A DNA stretch of 49,266 nt. Source: an uncultured Phocaeicola sp. (lineage in GTDB: Bacteria > Bacteroidota > Bacteroidia > Bacteroidales > Bacteroidaceae). The DNA is taken from assembly GCA_948579315.1 (NCBI GenBank), contig CAPAOL010000026.1, forward strand, positions 1 to 49,266. Reading direction: 5' to 3'. Shown here piece after piece: positions 34,131-42,957 of the stretch (positions are counted from its first letter, which is position 1; each line of letters begins with the position of its first letter). The position numbers and the translations under genes are program-made. The notes beneath the pieces were generated by a model. It saw only the letters and a list, made by a program, of their open reading frames with translations. It was not told the DNA's origin and searched no databases.

Positions 34131-34928
34131 ATGGATAGTGAACTAAGAAAGCGATTTAACCCCGATGGTTCCCTTCTCCGTCGCCAGCAACTACGTATGT
34201 TAGAGCTTCTGGAGGTTATTGATGTGATTTGTCGCAAGCACCAAATACCCTATTGGCTCAGTTCCGGAACTCTAATAGGTGCAGCACGTCACAAAGGTTT
34301 CATTCCCTGGGATGATGATCTGGACATAGAAATGCTTCGCTCAGATTACCTGCGTCTGCTGAAAGTTCTTCCTCAAGAACTTCCGGACAATCTTGCATTG
34401 CAAACTAATGAAACAGATCCCAATTACATCTTTATATACGGCAAATTACGTGATAAGGATTCTCATTTGGAAGAAACAAATTCATATGACCGTATTTTCC
34501 ATTATACCGGTATCTACATTGATATTTTTCCTTTAGAAAAGATCCCTTATTGTCTGGCTTGGATAGGAGGACACATGCAAGGGCAGATATACAATCAGTT
34601 GAATAATAAAAATATAAAAGAAAGCACATTATACAAACGGATTCGTAGGATTTATCATTTTAATACCCGCATCGGTTTTCCCATCCTAAGGTTCATTGCC
34701 AAGTTATTCCCCAGAAAAGAATTACGCCATTCTTTTGGCACCGCCTATTTCAAACCGCGCTATACAGACGATATTTTTCCACTGACAGAAATGGAATTTG
34801 AAGGAAAAATGTTCCCCGTACCACGCCAAACAGATGCTGTGCTAAGGAAGATATACGGTGACTATATGCAATTACCAGATTTAGAGAATATACATCCGCA
34901 TTACAACAAACTCGAATTTTACAAATAA
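34131..34928 (+). CDS. LicD family phosphotransferase
   Basis: A 265-residue LicD-family protein. In pneumococcus LicD proteins transfer phosphocholine from CDP-choline to a teichoic acid sugar. The signature region 44-66 (SGTLIGAARHKGFIPWDDDLD) contains the metal-binding DDD at 61-63 and D65; the N-terminal helical segment RRQQLRMLELLEVID is typical. No membrane segment is evident. It is 3 nt after the opine dehydrogenase and 13 nt before a glycosyltransferase, so it likely transfers the product of the preceding two genes onto the glycan as a phosphodiester. Confidence 0.88.
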   Translation: MDSELRKRFNPDGSLLRRQQLRMLELLEVIDVICRKHQIPYWLSSGTLIGAARHKGFIPWDDDLDIEMLRSDYLRLLKVLPQELPDNLALQTNETDPNYIFIYGKLRDKDSHLEETNSYDRIFHYTGIYIDIFPLEKIPYCLAWIGGHMQGQIYNQLNNKNIKESTLYKRIRRIYHFNTRIGFPILRFIAKLFPRKELRHSFGTAYFKPRYTDDIFPLTEMEFEGKMFPVPRQTDAVLRKIYGDYMQLPDLENIHPHYNKLEFYK

Positions 34929-34941
34929 AGGAGATTGAACT

Positions 34942-35958
34942 ATGAAACCGTTCCTTGTAGATGTACCTGTACTCATTTTGTTCTTCAACCGCCCGCAACA
35001 GCTGTCGCAAGTGTTTGAACAAGTCAGGAATGCCCGTCCCTCCAAGCTTTTCCTCTATCAGGACGGACCACGCAGCGAACACGACCTGCCCGGTATAAAA
35101 GCATGTCGTGAAGTGACAGATCAGATAGACTGGGACTGCGAAGTCCACCGTATGTATCAGGAAAAAAACTACGGTTGCGACCCTTCGGAATACATTTCAC
35201 AAAAATGGGCTTTTTCTATGGTTGACAAATGTATCGTATTGGAAGATGACGATGTGCCTTCCGTTTCTTTTTTCACATTCTGTAAAGAAATGTTAGACAA
35301 ATACGAGCAAGACCCCCGTATCACCATGATTGCGGGTTTCAATAACGAAGAGATTACTCCGGGTGTACCATACGATTATTTCTTTGCCTCCACTTTCTCT
35401 ATCTGGGGATGGGCCAGTTGGAAAAGGGTCATTGACCAATGGGACGAACATTATACTTTTCTAGAAGACAAGTTCAATATGCAACAACTGGAACAGCTCG
35501 TTAAAGAACGGAAATTCCGTAAAGACTTTATCTATATGTGCCATCGCCATAAAGAAAACAACAAAGCCTATTATGAAACCATCTTCCACGCTTCCATGCT
35601 TTTCAACTCGGGACTGGCTATCGTGCCCACCCGCAACATGATTAACAACTTGGGAGCCACGGCAGATTCCACCCATTTTGCCGGTTCTGTGCATACACTA
35701 CCTAAAGGATACCGCCGCATCTTCACCATGAAACGGTATGAAGTAGAATTTCCTCTCAAGCATCCTCGTTATGTCATTGAGAATGTAGCTTATAAAAAAG
35801 CTGTCTACCGCATTATGGGGTGGGGACATCCCTGGATTAAGATAGGACGTTCTTTTGAAGAACTATTTCTGAACCTGCGATACGGCAATTTTTCCATCAT
35901 CACTAAAGCAATAAAAAACAGAATTAACAAATGGCTGAAAAGAGACCAACACCGGTAA
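34942..35958 (+). CDS. Glycosyltransferase, family 2-like (GT-A)
   Basis: A 338-residue GT-A glycosyltransferase with VPVLILFFNRPQQLSQVF at the start of the nucleotide-binding domain and an EDDD metal motif at 101-104 (KCIVLEDDDVPS). The sequence FASTFSIWGWASWKR (about 150) resembles hemolysin/HlpA-like and capsule glycosyltransferases. The C-terminus is basic and may associate with the membrane. It overlaps the next GT by 28 nt. Donor and acceptor unknown. Confidence 0.85.
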   Translation: MKPFLVDVPVLILFFNRPQQLSQVFEQVRNARPSKLFLYQDGPRSEHDLPGIKACREVTDQIDWDCEVHRMYQEKNYGCDPSEYISQKWAFSMVDKCIVLEDDDVPSVSFFTFCKEMLDKYEQDPRITMIAGFNNEEITPGVPYDYFFASTFSIWGWASWKRVIDQWDEHYTFLEDKFNMQQLEQLVKERKFRKDFIYMCHRHKENNKAYYETIFHASMLFNSGLAIVPTRNMINNLGATADSTHFAGSVHTLPKGYRRIFTMKRYEVEFPLKHPRYVIENVAYKKAVYRIMGWGHPWIKIGRSFEELFLNLRYGNFSIITKAIKNRINKWLKRDQHR

Positions 35959-37046
35959 AACCACTCACTATTTATTTTTATCACACCCGATTAACCCGTG
36001 AAAGTTACGAGGAATGGAAAGATTATAAGTTTCCGGGACATATCCTCTACGGACTTCCTTTGCTGGAAAAATATGGAATCCGGTCGGTGATGCATAAATA
36101 CAAAGCTTTCCCCAGCCGTCTGAAACTAATGCTCTATGCCACTAAAGAGATTCTGTGCTGCAAAGAGCCATACGAAGTGCTCTACGGTACATCTTTCCGT
36201 GGGTTGGAACTTATCATCCTACTCAGAGCATTAGGCCTCTACCGCAAGCCCATTGTCATTTGGCATCACACTGCTTTAAAAACCTCATCCAGAAAAATAA
36301 GAGAACGCATCTCACGTTTCTTTTATAAGGGCATTGATCATATGTTCCTGTTCAGTAAAAAATTGATTAAAGACTCATTAGCAACCGGAAAAGCTCCCGA
36401 AGAAAAGCTTCAGCTTATCCATTGGGGGCCGGACCTCGCTTTCTATGACCATCTTCTGCAAACAATGCCGGATCGGAAACCGGAAGGTTTTATCTCCACC
36501 GGGAAAGAAAACCGGGATGTAGACACAATGCTGCAAGCTTTCTGCGCCACCGATCAACAACTGGACTTGTACATAGCCCCCACCAATGGAAGTGTAAACT
36601 ACCAACAGATTATTGAAAGCTTCTGTCTGCCCGATTCTGTACGAGTACATTATACGGACGGTGTCATCCCATACTTGTTGGCACAGAAAGTGGCACGAAA
36701 AAGCTGTGTTGTCATCTGCTGCATGGATTTTCCTTATACCGTAGGTCTTACCACACTGGTAGAGGCCTTTGCATTAGGCATCCCTGTCATTTGCTCACGT
36801 AATCCTAATTTTGAAATGGATATAGACAAAGAAGAAATAGGAATTACCGTAGCCTATGATGACGTGGAAGGGTGGATCAATGCCATTCATCGCATAGCCG
36901 ACCATCCCGAAGAAGCCCAAAAAATGGGCGCCAACGCCCGAAAGCTGGCAGAAAAACGTTTCAATTTGGAAATCTTTTCCCGTGAAATAGCAGAAAGCTT
37001 ACTGGAAATATCCAAGATGTCCCCTAAAAAACGTACATTTGCATAA
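35931..37046 (+). CDS. Glycosyltransferase family 4-like protein
   Basis: A 371-residue GT-B glycosyltransferase. The C-terminal donor domain carries the EAFALGIPVICSRNPNFEMD motif region (the E-x7-E-like donor site of GT4 enzymes), and WHHTALKT marks the acceptor domain interior. The start overlaps the previous gene by 28 nt. No membrane segment. Specific sugar not predictable. It appears divergent from the following GT4 gene and may be a less common subfamily. Confidence 0.82.
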   Translation: MAEKRPTPVKPLTIYFYHTRLTRESYEEWKDYKFPGHILYGLPLLEKYGIRSVMHKYKAFPSRLKLMLYATKEILCCKEPYEVLYGTSFRGLELIILLRALGLYRKPIVIWHHTALKTSSRKIRERISRFFYKGIDHMFLFSKKLIKDSLATGKAPEEKLQLIHWGPDLAFYDHLLQTMPDRKPEGFISTGKENRDVDTMLQAFCATDQQLDLYIAPTNGSVNYQQIIESFCLPDSVRVHYTDGVIPYLLAQKVARKSCVVICCMDFPYTVGLTTLVEAFALGIPVICSRNPNFEMDIDKEEIGITVAYDDVEGWINAIHRIADHPEEAQKMGANARKLAEKRFNLEIFSREIAESLLEISKMSPKKRTFA

Positions 37047-37052
37047 ACTTTT

Positions 37053-38321
37053 ATGCACATGAGAGTACTTATCATCAATACGTCTGAGCGAATAGGTGGA
37101 GCCGCCATTGCAGCCAACCGCCTCATGGAGGCTTTAAAAAACAACGGAATAAAGACAAAAATGCTTGTACGCGACAAGCAGACCGACCAGATAAGTGTCG
37201 TTGAACTAAAGAAATCATGGTGGAAAGTATGGCAATTCATCTGGGAGCGTGTCGTTATCTGGCAAGCCAACCACTTCAAGAAACATAACTTGTTTGCCGT
37301 TGACATAGCGAATACCGGCACCAATATCACAGCATTGCCCGAATTTACCCAAGCCGATGTCATTCATCTGCATTGGATTAACCAAGGTATGTTGTCACTG
37401 ACAGATATCCGGCGTATCATCCAATCCGGCAAGCCCATCGTTTGGACAATGCATGATATGTGGCCTTTTACTGGTATCTGCCACTATGCAGGAGATTGCG
37501 ATAAATATGCCACACAATGCCACAACTGTCCGCAACTTTACAAAGGGAGCAAGAAAGACATAGCCTACCGTACTTTCCAGAAAAAGAAAAAACTGTTTGA
37601 AGGAGCACAAATCACCTTTGTAGCTTGTAGCCGCTGGTTAGAATCATTGGCTAAGAAAAGTGATCTGATTAAAGGTCAGACCATTACCAATATTCCCAAT
37701 GCAATCAACACCAACCTGTTCAAACCTCGTGATAAAAAACAGGCCAGAGAAAAATGCCACCTCCCGCAAGACAAGAAGTTATTGCTTTTCGGCTCCGTAA
37801 AAATTACAGACAAGAGAAAAGGAATAGACTATTTGGTATCAGCTTGCAAACAAATAGCTTCCTCGTATCCTGATTTTAGTAAGGAGTTAGGTGTAGTGGT
37901 TTTTGGCAACCAAGCCGAACAATACGCTTCCCTGTTTCCTTTCCCTATCTATCCGATGAATTATGTCAGCAACGAGAAGGAACTGGTAGATATTTACAAC
38001 GCAGTCGACTTATACGTCACACCTTCTTTACAAGACAACCTACCCAATACCATCGTAGAGGCAATGGCCTGTGGTATTCCGTGCATAGGGTTCAATGTAG
38101 GAGGTATTCCACAAATGATTGACCACCTGCACAACGGCTATGTTGCCGAATATCAGTCTTCCAAGGATCTGGCAAACGGAATTCACTGGGCATTGACCGA
38201 AGGAGAATATGAAAGTCTGAGCGAAGAAGCCTGCCGTAAGGCAGTATCCAGCTATTCGGAAAGTACCATCGCCAAGAAATATGTTGAAATCTATAACAAG
38301 ATTACAGGGAATCATGCATAA
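37053..38321 (+). CDS. Glycosyltransferase family 4
   Basis: A 422-residue GT-B enzyme. N-terminal glycine-rich start RVLIINTSERIGGAAIAANRL, the HLHWINQGMLSL and TMHDMWPFTGICHYAGDC blocks, a cysteine-rich CDKYATQCHNCPQL segment, and the donor-site EAMACGIPCIGFNVGG all match the GT4 family of capsule/LPS enzymes. Start could be 37053 or 37059. It is 6 nt after the previous GT and overlaps the next GT by 8 nt. Confidence 0.9.
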   Translation: MHMRVLIINTSERIGGAAIAANRLMEALKNNGIKTKMLVRDKQTDQISVVELKKSWWKVWQFIWERVVIWQANHFKKHNLFAVDIANTGTNITALPEFTQADVIHLHWINQGMLSLTDIRRIIQSGKPIVWTMHDMWPFTGICHYAGDCDKYATQCHNCPQLYKGSKKDIAYRTFQKKKKLFEGAQITFVACSRWLESLAKKSDLIKGQTITNIPNAINTNLFKPRDKKQAREKCHLPQDKKLLLFGSVKITDKRKGIDYLVSACKQIASSYPDFSKELGVVVFGNQAEQYASLFPFPIYPMNYVSNEKELVDIYNAVDLYVTPSLQDNLPNTIVEAMACGIPCIGFNVGGIPQMIDHLHNGYVAEYQSSKDLANGIHWALTEGEYESLSEEACRKAVSSYSESTIAKKYVEIYNKITGNHA

Positions 38322-39060
38322 CCATCATCCTCATCCCAAGTTTTCTATTATTACTGTCACCTACAACGCCGCAAAAGTATTGGAGGATACTATACAAAGT
38401 ATTGTTACACAAACTTATAAGAATCTGGAGTATATTATTGTAGATGGGGGATCAACAGATGAAACACTGGATATCATTCACAAATACCAGGAACATATCA
38501 CCACTGTTATCAGTGAACCCGACCAAGGTCTATACGATGCCATGAACAAAGGAATAAAATTGGCAACCGGAGATTATCTTTGTTTCTTGAATGCCGGTGA
38601 CGGCCTGCACGAGGATGATACTTTGCTGCAAATGGTACATTCCATCAATGGAACAGCCCTGCCGGGAGTGCTATATGGAGAAACAGAAATTGTGGACAGT
38701 CAAGGGCATTTTTTATATATGCGCCGCCTGTCCGCACCCGCAACGCTTACCTGGAAAAGCTTCAAGCAAGGAATGCTAGTCTGCCATCAAGCCTTTTTCG
38801 CCCGCCGTGATCTGGTGGAACCATATGACCTGAGATATCGGTTCTCGGCAGATTTTGACTGGTGTATCCGTATCATGAAGAAAGCGGATGTACTCCATAA
38901 CACCCATCTTACTCTTATTGATTACCTGAATGAAGGAATGACCACCCGTAACCATAAAGCCTCCTTGAAAGAACGCTTCCGTATTATGAGCCGTCACTAT
39001 GGATGGGCAAGCACAGTGACACACCACTTATGGTTCGTTCTGCGCCTGCTTTACAAATAA
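38314..39060 (+). CDS. Glycosyltransferase family 2
   Basis: A 248-residue GT-A glycosyltransferase beginning with the classical FSIITVTYNAAKVLEDTIQS nucleotide-binding strand-helix, IIVDGGSTDET with the DxD-preceding acid, and FLNAGDGLHEDD. I chose ATG 38314, which overlaps the stop of the preceding gene by 8 nt; an upstream start would add residues not seen in the family. It is the last gene of the operon and faces the YfhO-family gene (convergent, 25 bp apart). Confidence 0.9.
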   Translation: MHNHHPHPKFSIITVTYNAAKVLEDTIQSIVTQTYKNLEYIIVDGGSTDETLDIIHKYQEHITTVISEPDQGLYDAMNKGIKLATGDYLCFLNAGDGLHEDDTLLQMVHSINGTALPGVLYGETEIVDSQGHFLYMRRLSAPATLTWKSFKQGMLVCHQAFFARRDLVEPYDLRYRFSADFDWCIRIMKKADVLHNTHLTLIDYLNEGMTTRNHKASLKERFRIMSRHYGWASTVTHHLWFVLRLLYK

Positions 39061-39085
39061 TCCGGAGTCTGGCTTACGACGGGCC

Positions 39086-41578
39086 TTAATCAATTTTCCT
39101 ACGGGCTCTTCTGACCTGCAAGAATAAGAACAAGACCAGCACACAGGTCAATACACCCAACGCCACAAAAGCCACCGTTTCCGTAACATGCAGCGATTTC
39201 GGATCGAACTTAAATTCCACTACATGCTTTCCGGCCGGCACATTCATCGCCCGAAGAATATAATCCGCTCTTCCGTGCGGTGCTTCCACACCATCAATAT
39301 ATGCCTGCCAACCAGGATAGTAAATTTCCGAAAAAACCACTGTTCCTCCTGTCTTCGAATTAACCTCATATTTCAAGTCATTAGGTTCGTACGCAGTCAG
39401 TTTGATTGTACCCAGTGTATCTGTTTCAGCCGCCGATTTTACCTCCGCACTGAATTTTTTATCTACGACAGCCGTTTTTGCCGGATCTATCCGATGCAAA
39501 GCATCTATCTCTTCATTGGCATTATCCACATACTGCACCTCGTTTACAAACCAAGCATTGCCCAGCGTATAAGGATTCTGTATCGGGACAGTCTTTCCAC
39601 CTTGCAGCGGAAAAATAAAGTAACGGGTATTCAGCATATTCAACACAGGAAAACCGGACGGAGCCACCTTCTGCATATCGCCTCCCGCCTCCGAAACAGC
39701 CTTGAACACGCCATTCATCTCAGTGCTGATATGCTCCTCTATCATTTCTTGATAGCGGCGCAGCTTGGCGGCATGATATCCACCGATGCTCTTATGCCAA
39801 TAAGAAGTCGTATTTTCATTAAACGTATTGCCGGCTAGGTTCAGTACCCGGAAATCCAACGTTTTATCGGCCAATATTGCCTTATCCGTTTCGGTCGGTT
39901 TAAAGGAATTATCCTGCTGCACCTTCTCCACAAATTGTTCATCATACAAATAACGTTTGTTCACACTCCACATATCTGCCAGACAGAGGACAGCCAATGC
40001 CAGAATCGTCACCTTCGCCTTTAGTTTGCCCATGCCATATAACCAAAGAACTGCCGTACCTATCATAATAACAAAGAAACTGCGCCATGCATCCGAAGTA
40101 AAGATACTCTGACGGATTTCTTCCAGATTAGCAAGTAACGGAGCCAGCTGATCTGCCGGAATACCCTGCAATGCCTGCATTTCCATACTTGAAACATACG
40201 ACGGGAAAAAGAAACCGGGAGCTAATGCAAACAATAAAGCGATGCCACCTGTCAATCCCAGACTGATATAAAACGACCGGGCCTGTTCCTTAACCAACTG
40301 AGGGCGTGCCATTACCTCCTTTAAAGCAAGGACAGCCAACAAAGGTATGGTAAACTCAGCAATGACCAAAATAGAAGAAACCGCACGGAATTTATCGTAC
40401 ATCGGGATATAATCCAAAAAGAAATCGGTGAATCCCATAAAATTCTTTCCCCATGACAGCAGGACAGACAAAACTGTAGCACTCAAAAGCGTCCATTTCA
40501 TAGGACCTTTCACTATAAACAGCCCAAGAACAAACAGAAACATCACAAACGCCCCCACGTATACAGGACCGGATGTACCGGGTTGCTCACCCCAATACTG
40601 ACCTATCTGGCTATAGATACTATTATACATAGGATTCGCCTTTTCCATCGCCTTTTCGTTAGCTGCCAAAGGTACGGAAGCACCACCTTTCACATTAGGG
40701 ACAAGCAAAGAGAAAGTCTCACCGATACCGTAGCTCCACTGAGTGATATAATCTCGTTCCAGACCACTTTTTGTCTGATTATGACTATCCGGTTTCACCA
40801 ACTCACTCTTTCCACGCATCGTTTCCTTACTATACTCATACGTATGATATAAGTTAGATAGATTTATACAAACTCCCAAAATACCGGCCATCAACAACAC
40901 ACCAGTTGCTTTCAGAAATCGCGGCATTTCCTTCTTCTGCCAAGCATCCACTCCGAACGCAACCGCCATAAAGAGCATGACAAAAAGAAAATAATAACTC
41001 ATCTGCACATGGTTCGACACTATTTGCAAAGCAACAAAAACCGCTGTCAGCAAACCACCTGACAGGTATTTCCCTCTATAAGCCAATACCATACCGGCTA
41101 TAGTGGGTGGAATATAAGCCAAGGTTACAAATTTCCAGATGTGTCCGGCAGCTATAATGATGAAAAAATAAGAAGAAAACGCCCACAACACAGCCCCCAA
41201 TGAAGCCAGCCAGACCGAGAAATCGAATGCACGCAATAATATATAAAAGCCCAACAGCATGACAAATACATACCACACATAATTCGGGAGATACAAATGA
41301 TATAACTTCTCCACTCCCTTCAGGGTATCCGTAGAATCATAACTGGGTGCCATCTGATAAGTAGGCATACCACCAAAAATAGAATTAGTCCAGCGCGTAC
41401 GCTCTCCCGTACGTTCCAGATATTCTTTCGCTTCTTCACCGGCACCAATGCCCGCCACAGAGTCATGTTGTGAAAGGATACGCCCTTCTGTCACTGCCGG
41501 AAAAAAATAGACGAATGAGATGACAGCAAAAAGGATAATCACTACTATATCAGGTAGTATTCTTTTAAATAAGTTCAT
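39086..41578 (-). CDS. YfhO family membrane protein
   Basis: An 830-residue integral membrane protein with roughly a dozen hydrophobic segments in the first 520 residues and a C-terminal soluble part (SEIYYPGWQAYIDGVE) ending with another membrane segment and a basic tail. It matches the YfhO family, GT-C-type proteins; in Bacillus subtilis YfhO acts with the glycosyltransferase CsbB in glycosylating lipoteichoic acid. Here the nearby glycosyltransferase genes make a role in surface glycan modification possible. It has its own promoter at 41603. Confidence 0.82.
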   Translation of the reverse strand: MNLFKRILPDIVVIILFAVISFVYFFPAVTEGRILSQHDSVAGIGAGEEAKEYLERTGERTRWTNSIFGGMPTYQMAPSYDSTDTLKGVEKLYHLYLPNYVWYVFVMLLGFYILLRAFDFSVWLASLGAVLWAFSSYFFIIIAAGHIWKFVTLAYIPPTIAGMVLAYRGKYLSGGLLTAVFVALQIVSNHVQMSYYFLFVMLFMAVAFGVDAWQKKEMPRFLKATGVLLMAGILGVCINLSNLYHTYEYSKETMRGKSELVKPDSHNQTKSGLERDYITQWSYGIGETFSLLVPNVKGGASVPLAANEKAMEKANPMYNSIYSQIGQYWGEQPGTSGPVYVGAFVMFLFVLGLFIVKGPMKWTLLSATVLSVLLSWGKNFMGFTDFFLDYIPMYDKFRAVSSILVIAEFTIPLLAVLALKEVMARPQLVKEQARSFYISLGLTGGIALLFALAPGFFFPSYVSSMEMQALQGIPADQLAPLLANLEEIRQSIFTSDAWRSFFVIMIGTAVLWLYGMGKLKAKVTILALAVLCLADMWSVNKRYLYDEQFVEKVQQDNSFKPTETDKAILADKTLDFRVLNLAGNTFNENTTSYWHKSIGGYHAAKLRRYQEMIEEHISTEMNGVFKAVSEAGGDMQKVAPSGFPVLNMLNTRYFIFPLQGGKTVPIQNPYTLGNAWFVNEVQYVDNANEEIDALHRIDPAKTAVVDKKFSAEVKSAAETDTLGTIKLTAYEPNDLKYEVNSKTGGTVVFSEIYYPGWQAYIDGVEAPHGRADYILRAMNVPAGKHVVEFKFDPKSLHVTETVAFVALGVLTCVLVLFLFLQVRRARRKID

Positions 41579-41602
41579 AAGTATATCTGTTTATTAACGT
41601 TG

Positions 41603-41610
41603 CAAAGATA
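41603..41610 (-). promoter_or_regulatory. Minus-7 box of the YfhO-family gene
   Basis: TATCTTTG on the minus strand matches TAnnTTTG, 24 bases upstream of the ATG at 41578. Confidence 0.5.
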
Positions 41611-41632
41611 CGATATACTCTGATAAAATGCG

Positions 41633-41640
41633 TACATTTG
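41633..41640 (+). promoter_or_regulatory. Minus-7 box of mtnN-luxS
   Basis: TACATTTG matches TAnnTTTG, 22 bases upstream of the mtnN ATG at 41663. Divergent from the YfhO-family promoter with 22 bases between the two boxes. Confidence 0.55.
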
Positions 41641-41662
41641 CAGCCATAAATAAAGTTGAATT

Positions 41663-42358
41663 ATGAAAATAGGAATTATAACAGCCATGAGTTCCGAGCA
41701 GAAACAAGTAGCGCAACTGCTCGAAAACAAGAAAGAATACACCGAAGGTCCTTTCCAATATACTGAAGGCAGCATTAGAAATAATACCATTATCCTGATG
41801 AAATGCGGAATAGGTAAAGTGAACGCTGCTGCCGGTACTGTAGAACTGATCCGTACCTTCCAACCCGACTGTGTCATCAGCACCGGTGTAGCAGGAGGCA
41901 TAGACAGCTGCCTGAAAATAATGGATGTTGTGGTGAGCCGACAAATTGTATATCATGATGTATGGTGTGGAGAAGGCAATATGTACGGACAGATACAAGG
42001 ACTTCCCGCCCGATTCGAAGGTAATGCCACATTGTTTGATTGCGCCATGTCACTGGATACTCCGACCGCCATTCATGGAGGTCTGATATGCAGCGGAGAC
42101 AAATTCATCACCGACCGTTCCGAACTGAACGACATTAAAGAAAAGTTCCACGAAGGGCTGGCAGTAGATATGGAATCGGGAGCCATCGCCCAAATCTGTT
42201 ATATATATAAGGTACCGTTCATCAGTTTCCGTATCATCAGCGATACGCCGGGATCCGACAACCATTGGGAACAATACACAAATTTTTGGGAGACTATAGC
42301 CGACCGTTCCTTCGAGGTCACTCATACCTTCCTTTCCTCATTACCAGCTAATTTATAA
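41663..42358 (+). CDS. mtnN: 5'-methylthioadenosine/S-adenosylhomocysteine nucleosidase
   Basis: Hydrolyses the adenine from methylthioadenosine and S-adenosylhomocysteine, giving S-ribosylhomocysteine. The 231-residue protein has the N-terminal GIITAMSSEQKQV with catalytic E12-type acid, STGVAGGID, and VDMESGAIAQICYI with the catalytic E/M region. The luxS gene follows 11 nt later, so the substrate of LuxS is made by the adjacent gene. Length is normal for the enzyme (about 230). Confidence 0.95.
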   Translation: MKIGIITAMSSEQKQVAQLLENKKEYTEGPFQYTEGSIRNNTIILMKCGIGKVNAAAGTVELIRTFQPDCVISTGVAGGIDSCLKIMDVVVSRQIVYHDVWCGEGNMYGQIQGLPARFEGNATLFDCAMSLDTPTAIHGGLICSGDKFITDRSELNDIKEKFHEGLAVDMESGAIAQICYIYKVPFISFRIISDTPGSDNHWEQYTNFWETIADRSFEVTHTFLSSLPANL

Positions 42359-42369
42359 AAACGAATAAT

Positions 42370-42855
42370 ATGAAGACAATACCCAGTTTTACCATTGACC
42401 ATATCCGCTTGCTTCGCGGTATCTATGTATCCAGAAAAGACGAAGTGGGCGGTGAAACGGTCACAACCTTTGACATCCGCATGAAAGAACCCAACCGGGA
42501 ACCTGCTTTGGGGCAAGGAGCCTTGCATACCATAGAGCATCTAGCCGCTACCTACCTGCGTAACCACCCTATATGGTCTGACAAAATTGTCTACTGGGGA
42601 CCGATGGGATGCCTCACCGGTAACTACCTGTTAATGAAAGGCGATTTAAAATCGGAAGATATTATAGAACTGATGCAGGAAACGTTCCGCTTTGTAGCCG
42701 ATTTTGAAGGCGAAGTTCCGGGAGCCGCCCCTAAAGATTGCGGTAACTACTTGCTTCATGACCTGCCTATGGCCAAATGGGAGTCGGCCAAATATCTGCA
42801 TGAAGTATTGGAACACATGACAAAAGATAATCTGTATTATCCTACTAAAGAGTAA
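42370..42855 (+). CDS. luxS: S-ribosylhomocysteine lyase (AI-2 synthase)
   Basis: Converts S-ribosylhomocysteine into homocysteine and DPD, the precursor of AI-2. The 161-residue metalloenzyme has the HxxEH motif H53-E56-H57 (HTIEH), catalytic C81 in GPMGCLTGNY, and metal ligand C124 in DCGNYLLHDLPMAKWE. All key residues are present. It is the second gene of mtnN-luxS and ends 41 bases before a bidirectional terminator. Whether it signals or only recycles methionine cannot be decided here. Confidence 0.97.
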   Translation: MKTIPSFTIDHIRLLRGIYVSRKDEVGGETVTTFDIRMKEPNREPALGQGALHTIEHLAATYLRNHPIWSDKIVYWGPMGCLTGNYLLMKGDLKSEDIIELMQETFRFVADFEGEVPGAAPKDCGNYLLHDLPMAKWESAKYLHEVLEHMTKDNLYYPTKE

Positions 42856-42896
42856 TTCTCAACAACAGAACAGTAGAAACGTAATAACAGAAAATA

Positions 42897-42930
42897 GAAA
42901 AGCCGCTTTCTTTTCAGAGAGCGGCTTTTC
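42897..42930. terminator. Bidirectional terminator between luxS and rpsO
   Basis: A 14-bp stem (GAAAAGCCGCTTTC / GAGAGCGGCTTTTC) with a 6-base loop has a T-run on each side. It can end both the luxS and the rpsO transcripts. Confidence 0.85.
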
Positions 42931-42957
42931 TTTAAGTCCTTTTCAATAGAGATTGAA

